A stretch of DNA of 64,000 nucleotides from Prolixibacteraceae bacterium (GTDB lineage Bacteria > Bacteroidota > Bacteroidia > Bacteroidales > Prolixibacteraceae). How positions within the stretch are numbered: position 1 is the stretch's first letter; each line of letters opens with the position of its first letter. The position numbers and the translations under genes were made by a program. Below, in pieces: positions 60,892 to 64,000 of this stretch. Below the pieces are notes generated by a model. The model was not told where the DNA came from and made no database searches. It saw only the letters and a program-made list of their open reading frames with translations. The stretch is from assembly GCA_023229575.1 (NCBI GenBank), contig JALNYZ010000008.1, positions 62,001-126,000 on the forward strand. Reading direction: 5' to 3'.

Positions 60892-63800
60892 ATGAAAAAA
60901 GGAAATCGCGCCAACGACTTCCTTAAAAATGATCCATTTAGGAATTTTTTTAACAAACATTACAAAGGTATGAAAAAAAATTATTCAGACTGGGAATCGC
61001 TGTTCCATTCCCTAAAAAAAACACTTTTAATTATGCGTATAGCTCTTGTACTATTGCTGGTTGGTTTTCTGCAAACCCGGGCAAACGATGCTTATTCGCA
61101 GAAAACCAAACTTTCTATCAGCTTCTCAAATACACAATTGGCCAAGGTTCTTGATGAGATTGAGAACGAGAGCGAGTTTTTCTTTCTGTACAACGAAAAA
61201 TTGATTGATGCCAATCGTATGATCTCTATCGATGCAAAAGATGAGCGTATTGATGAGGTGTTGAAGACGCTTTTCGCGGGAACGGATGTGGAATACACCA
61301 TCTCTGACCGTAAAATCATTCTGGCCCCTGCCTTTTTATCAGAATCACAGCAAGCAGGCAAAAAAGTAACCGGAAAAGTTACTGACTCTTCCGGGGCAAC
61401 CCTCCCGGGCGTTTCTGTGATGCTCAAAGGAACTTCAACAGGGGTAATAACTGATTCCAACGGAAATTATTCACTGTCGGGTATTCCGGCGAATTCCATC
61501 CTTATATTCTCTTTTGTTGGAATGAAATCCCAGATGGTAACAATTGGGAACAAAACTGCAATTAATGTTGCTCTGGAGGAAGAATCTATTAATTTGGATG
61601 AGGTTGTTGCGATTGGATACGGTACAGTAAAAAAGCAGAATTTAACAAGCTCGATATCCAAAATTACAGATGATGCAATAAAGTTAAGAGCGATTCCAAC
61701 CTTGAGTGAAGCTTTTGCCGGACAGTTGGCAGGGGTGAGGGCTCAGACTACTTCTGGTCGACCCGGTGCTGAACTCCAGATTAGAATTAGGGGGATCAAT
61801 ACAATCAATGGGAATACCAATCCCTTGTACGTTGTTGATGGGATTGCCAGGGATGGAGTAGCAAATATCAACCCAAGTGATATTGCCACTATTCAGGTGC
61901 TAAAGGATGCTTCGGCAACTTCTATTTATGGGGCCCGCGGAGGAAACGGTGTTATTCTGATTGAAACCAAACAGGGAACTGGCAAGCCAACTTTCGAGTT
62001 TGAATCATTCTACGGATTACAGGAGCCGAGCAAGAAAATGCCAATGATGACTGGAAACGAGTATATTTCCTATATGACCTGGGCAAGGAATGACACTTGG
62101 TTACAGCAGGGGCATTCAATGAACGATCCAATGACATCCAGGCCGGTTTCCCTTCAAATTCCAAGCACATGGAATGATTTATTAAATAAAGGAACAGATT
62201 GGCAAAATGCCATTTTTAATACGGCCCCAATTCAAAGCTATCAGTTATCAGCCTCAACAAAGAATGATTTAGGAAGTATATTTGTATCCGGAGGCTATTT
62301 TGATCAAGATGGTATTGTTTTCAATACAGTTTATAGACGCATGAATTTCAGGTTCAACGGTATCGTTAATGTCAGTGACCGCATTAAAATTGGAATGAAT
62401 GTGGCGCCATCCTATTCAGAACAAGATGCCAGAGGGGCTGAAGGAAAAGAACTGGTAATCCATCATGCCTTAAACCAAACTCCGTTGGCATCCCTTACAT
62501 CTGCAACGAGGGACTGGGGCTATCCGGCAGGCATCGGACAGGTATACCCGAACCCTCTGCAACAATTGAAAGAAACAACAGATAATACCAAAGTAAGTAC
62601 AGTCAATACTTCATTATGGGGGCAATTTGAAATCATAAAGGGTCTTACATTTAAATCTCAATATGGTTATGATCATGGAAGTTCTGTATATGAGTATTTT
62701 ATGCCTGGGAATGTAACATACAGTAATGGGAATGTTTCAGTTGGAAATAGTTACTCAGCAACATCTGAAGACCGGTCGATCCAAAATACATTGTCGTATG
62801 ATAAAATATTTGGGCTACATACCCTGAATGTTATTGTCGGGCAGGGGGCAGAGACACACAAGAGCTATCTGATTTCAGCGAACGCCACAGGATGGCCCAA
62901 TGATAATGTGACAACCTTGAATGTAGCACAAACACCTACGCAGGCTTCAACAAGTAAGAACCAAAATAATGGAACATCATTTTTTGGAAGGTCAAGCTAT
63001 AGCTTCAACGATAAATATTTACTGAATGCAAGTCTTCGCTATGATGGTTCTTCCAGATTCGGGGCAAACAACAAATGGGGACTCTTCCCTGCAGTATCTG
63101 CCGGATGGAAAATCAACAGGGAATCTTTTTTAAGCGATGCCAAATGGATTAATTTGTTAAAACTTAGGGCAGCTTGGGGAAAGGCCGGAAATAACCGGAT
63201 TGGAAATTACGATTTTTTGGCTAAACTTGCCTTGGATAATGCCGTTTGGGGCAATAAAATTGTTAGCGGGATAGCCCCCAGCAATATAGAAAATCCAAAT
63301 TTGAAGTGGGAATCAACGGCAACAACTGACATTGGTTTTGATTTTACAGGCTTTAACAACAGGATACAAGTGAATTTTGATTACTATAATAATAAAACCA
63401 GTAATCTTCTCTTCAACGTTCCTATCCCCACCACATCAGGGTTTCCAAGTTTCAGGACCAATCTGGGATCAGTACAGAACGAAGGATGGGAAATCGATTT
63501 AACCTCTTATAATACCACAGGAACCTTTAAATGGACCACGTCTGTTAACCTTTCGCATGAAAAGAATAAGGTACTCGACATGGGCAGTGTTACCCAGTTT
63601 ATCAGTACTAACCTGGAAGGACAATTTATTACCCGTGTGGGTGGCCCTGTTTCACAGTACTATGTATATCAAACGAATGGCATTTTGTTACCATCTGATT
63701 TTGATAGCAATAAGAAAGCGTTGGTTGCAATTTTACCTGGGCAAGTAGTAGGTAACTACAAGTATGTGGATGTAAATAAAGATGGGGTGATCAATGCGTC

Positions 63801-64000
63801 AGATTTGGCTCCTTATGGTAATAATATCCCTTCTTTGATTTATGGTTTAACAAACACATTCCAATATAAAAATTTTGAAGTCAGTGTTTTATGTCAGGGT
63901 CAGATCGGTGGTGATATTATGTTCCTTGGTTCAAGGCATCTTGATGCCGGTGCTACTTGGGGAGTAAATCAATTTAATAGATGGCTGCATTCATATAAGC
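60892..64000 (+). CDS. SusC/RagA-family TonB-dependent receptor with STN domain, 3' end outside the window
   Basis: The frame is open from ATG 60892 to the window end (>1036 residues). Starts at 60970 (MKKNYSDWESLF) and 61033 are also in frame; the N-terminal extension is common in STN-bearing members. Domains: signal/TM segment, STN signalling domain (~residues 71-145, TKLSISFSNTQLAKVLDEIE), carboxypeptidase-regulatory-like domain (~157-230, VTGKVTDSSGATLPGVSV), plug (DEVVAIGYGTVKK; LYVVDGIARDG; IQVLKDASATSIYGARGGNG) and the beginning of the barrel. The STN domain means the receptor itself can signal to the FecR/sigma pair upstream. Substrate unknown; a SusD partner is expected beyond the window. 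Confidence 0.94.
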   Translation, partial: MKKGNRANDFLKNDPFRNFFNKHYKGMKKNYSDWESLFHSLKKTLLIMRIALVLLLVGFLQTRANDAYSQKTKLSISFSNTQLAKVLDEIENESEFFFLYNEKLIDANRMISIDAKDERIDEVLKTLFAGTDVEYTISDRKIILAPAFLSESQQAGKKVTGKVTDSSGATLPGVSVMLKGTSTGVITDSNGNYSLSGIPANSILIFSFVGMKSQMVTIGNKTAINVALEEESINLDEVVAIGYGTVKKQNLTSSISKITDDAIKLRAIPTLSEAFAGQLAGVRAQTTSGRPGAELQIRIRGINTINGNTNPLYVVDGIARDGVANINPSDIATIQVLKDASATSIYGARGGNGVILIETKQGTGKPTFEFESFYGLQEPSKKMPMMTGNEYISYMTWARNDTWLQQGHSMNDPMTSRPVSLQIPSTWNDLLNKGTDWQNAIFNTAPIQSYQLSASTKNDLGSIFVSGGYFDQDGIVFNTVYRRMNFRFNGIVNVSDRIKIGMNVAPSYSEQDARGAEGKELVIHHALNQTPLASLTSATRDWGYPAGIGQVYPNPLQQLKETTDNTKVSTVNTSLWGQFEIIKGLTFKSQYGYDHGSSVYEYFMPGNVTYSNGNVSVGNSYSATSEDRSIQNTLSYDKIFGLHTLNVIVGQGAETHKSYLISANATGWPNDNVTTLNVAQTPTQASTSKNQNNGTSFFGRSSYSFNDKYLLNASLRYDGSSRFGANNKWGLFPAVSAGWKINRESFLSDAKWINLLKLRAAWGKAGNNRIGNYDFLAKLALDNAVWGNKIVSGIAPSNIENPNLKWESTATTDIGFDFTGFNNRIQVNFDYYNNKTSNLLFNVPIPTTSGFPSFRTNLGSVQNEGWEIDLTSYNTTGTFKWTTSVNLSHEKNKVLDMGSVTQFISTNLEGQFITRVGGPVSQYYVYQTNGILLPSDFDSNKKALVAILPGQVVGNYKYVDVNKDGVINASDLAPYGNNIPSLIYGLTNTFQYKNFEVSVLCQGQIGGDIMFLGSRHLDAGATWGVNQFNRWLHSYK

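Overview
The window looks like a chromosomal segment of a Bacteroidota bacterium, probably an environmental Bacteroidales/Marinilabiliales-type lineage. The support is a SusC/RagA TonB-dependent receptor behind an ECF sigma/FecR pair, families common in that phylum (DUF5916, DUF4465, DUF6913, a Gly-rich RRM protein), repeated TAnnTTTG -7 promoter elements, A-rich leaders with weak Shine-Dalgarno signals, and moderate-to-low GC. I cannot name a genus. I found no rRNA, tRNA, CRISPR array or intact insertion sequence.

Layout. 1-2.7 kb: two L,D-transpeptidases and a membrane-anchored partner. 2.7-7.7 kb (minus): DbpA-like helicase, RRM protein, DUF5916 outer-membrane protein. 7.9-10.9 kb: ffh-folD-M48 peptidase. 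11-13.7 kb: a small accessory patch with a PIN-domain toxin/antitoxin pair, a decayed secreted gene, and hipB beside a truncated hipA. 13.7-17.2 kb (minus): ligA-DUF6913-dapA. 17.3-18.4 kb: promoter, cobalamin riboswitch and a DUF4465 lipoprotein. 18.6-28 kb: slyD, aroC, a 59-residue winged-helix protein, an RND-type tripartite efflux operon and an amino acid permease. 28.2-31.9 kb: a 1218-residue secreted protein with twelve near-identical 61-residue repeats.

32-46.5 kb is a complete 14-gene NADH dehydrogenase (complex I) cluster, nuoA to nuoN. It is interrupted between nuoJ and nuoK by a MazE/MazF-type toxin-antitoxin pair with its own promoter and a DUF2007 gene. Its NuoG lacks the large molybdopterin-type domain. 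46.7-49.5 kb (minus) holds a DUF486 protein, a second PIN-type toxin-antitoxin cluster, a coiled-coil membrane protein and an orphan antitoxin-like gene.

49.6-55.3 kb contains carbohydrate-use genes in decay: an enolase-superfamily fragment joined to the start of an alginate-lyase-like gene, a gutted GH38 alpha-mannosidase, and a D-lyxose/D-mannose isomerase with an internal deletion. Intact cstA and an intact PfkB sugar kinase sit among them. 55.5-64 kb has a C-GCAxxG-C-C protein, an unassigned 619-residue lipoprotein with a possible Cys/His active site, an ORF6N protein preceded by a perfect 50-bp palindrome, and an ECF sigma-FecR-SusC regulatory/uptake cassette running off the window.

Intergenic spaces are rich in short repeats (heptamer arrays, CTTTAGTCAC-like units, CTTCGACAGGCTCAGG-like elements, long hairpins). 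I see no clearly new defence or biosynthetic system. The best candidates for something undescribed are the 61-residue repeat protein, the repeat-bracketed module inside the nuo operon, the decayed mannose/uronate region and the 619-residue Cys/His lipoprotein.
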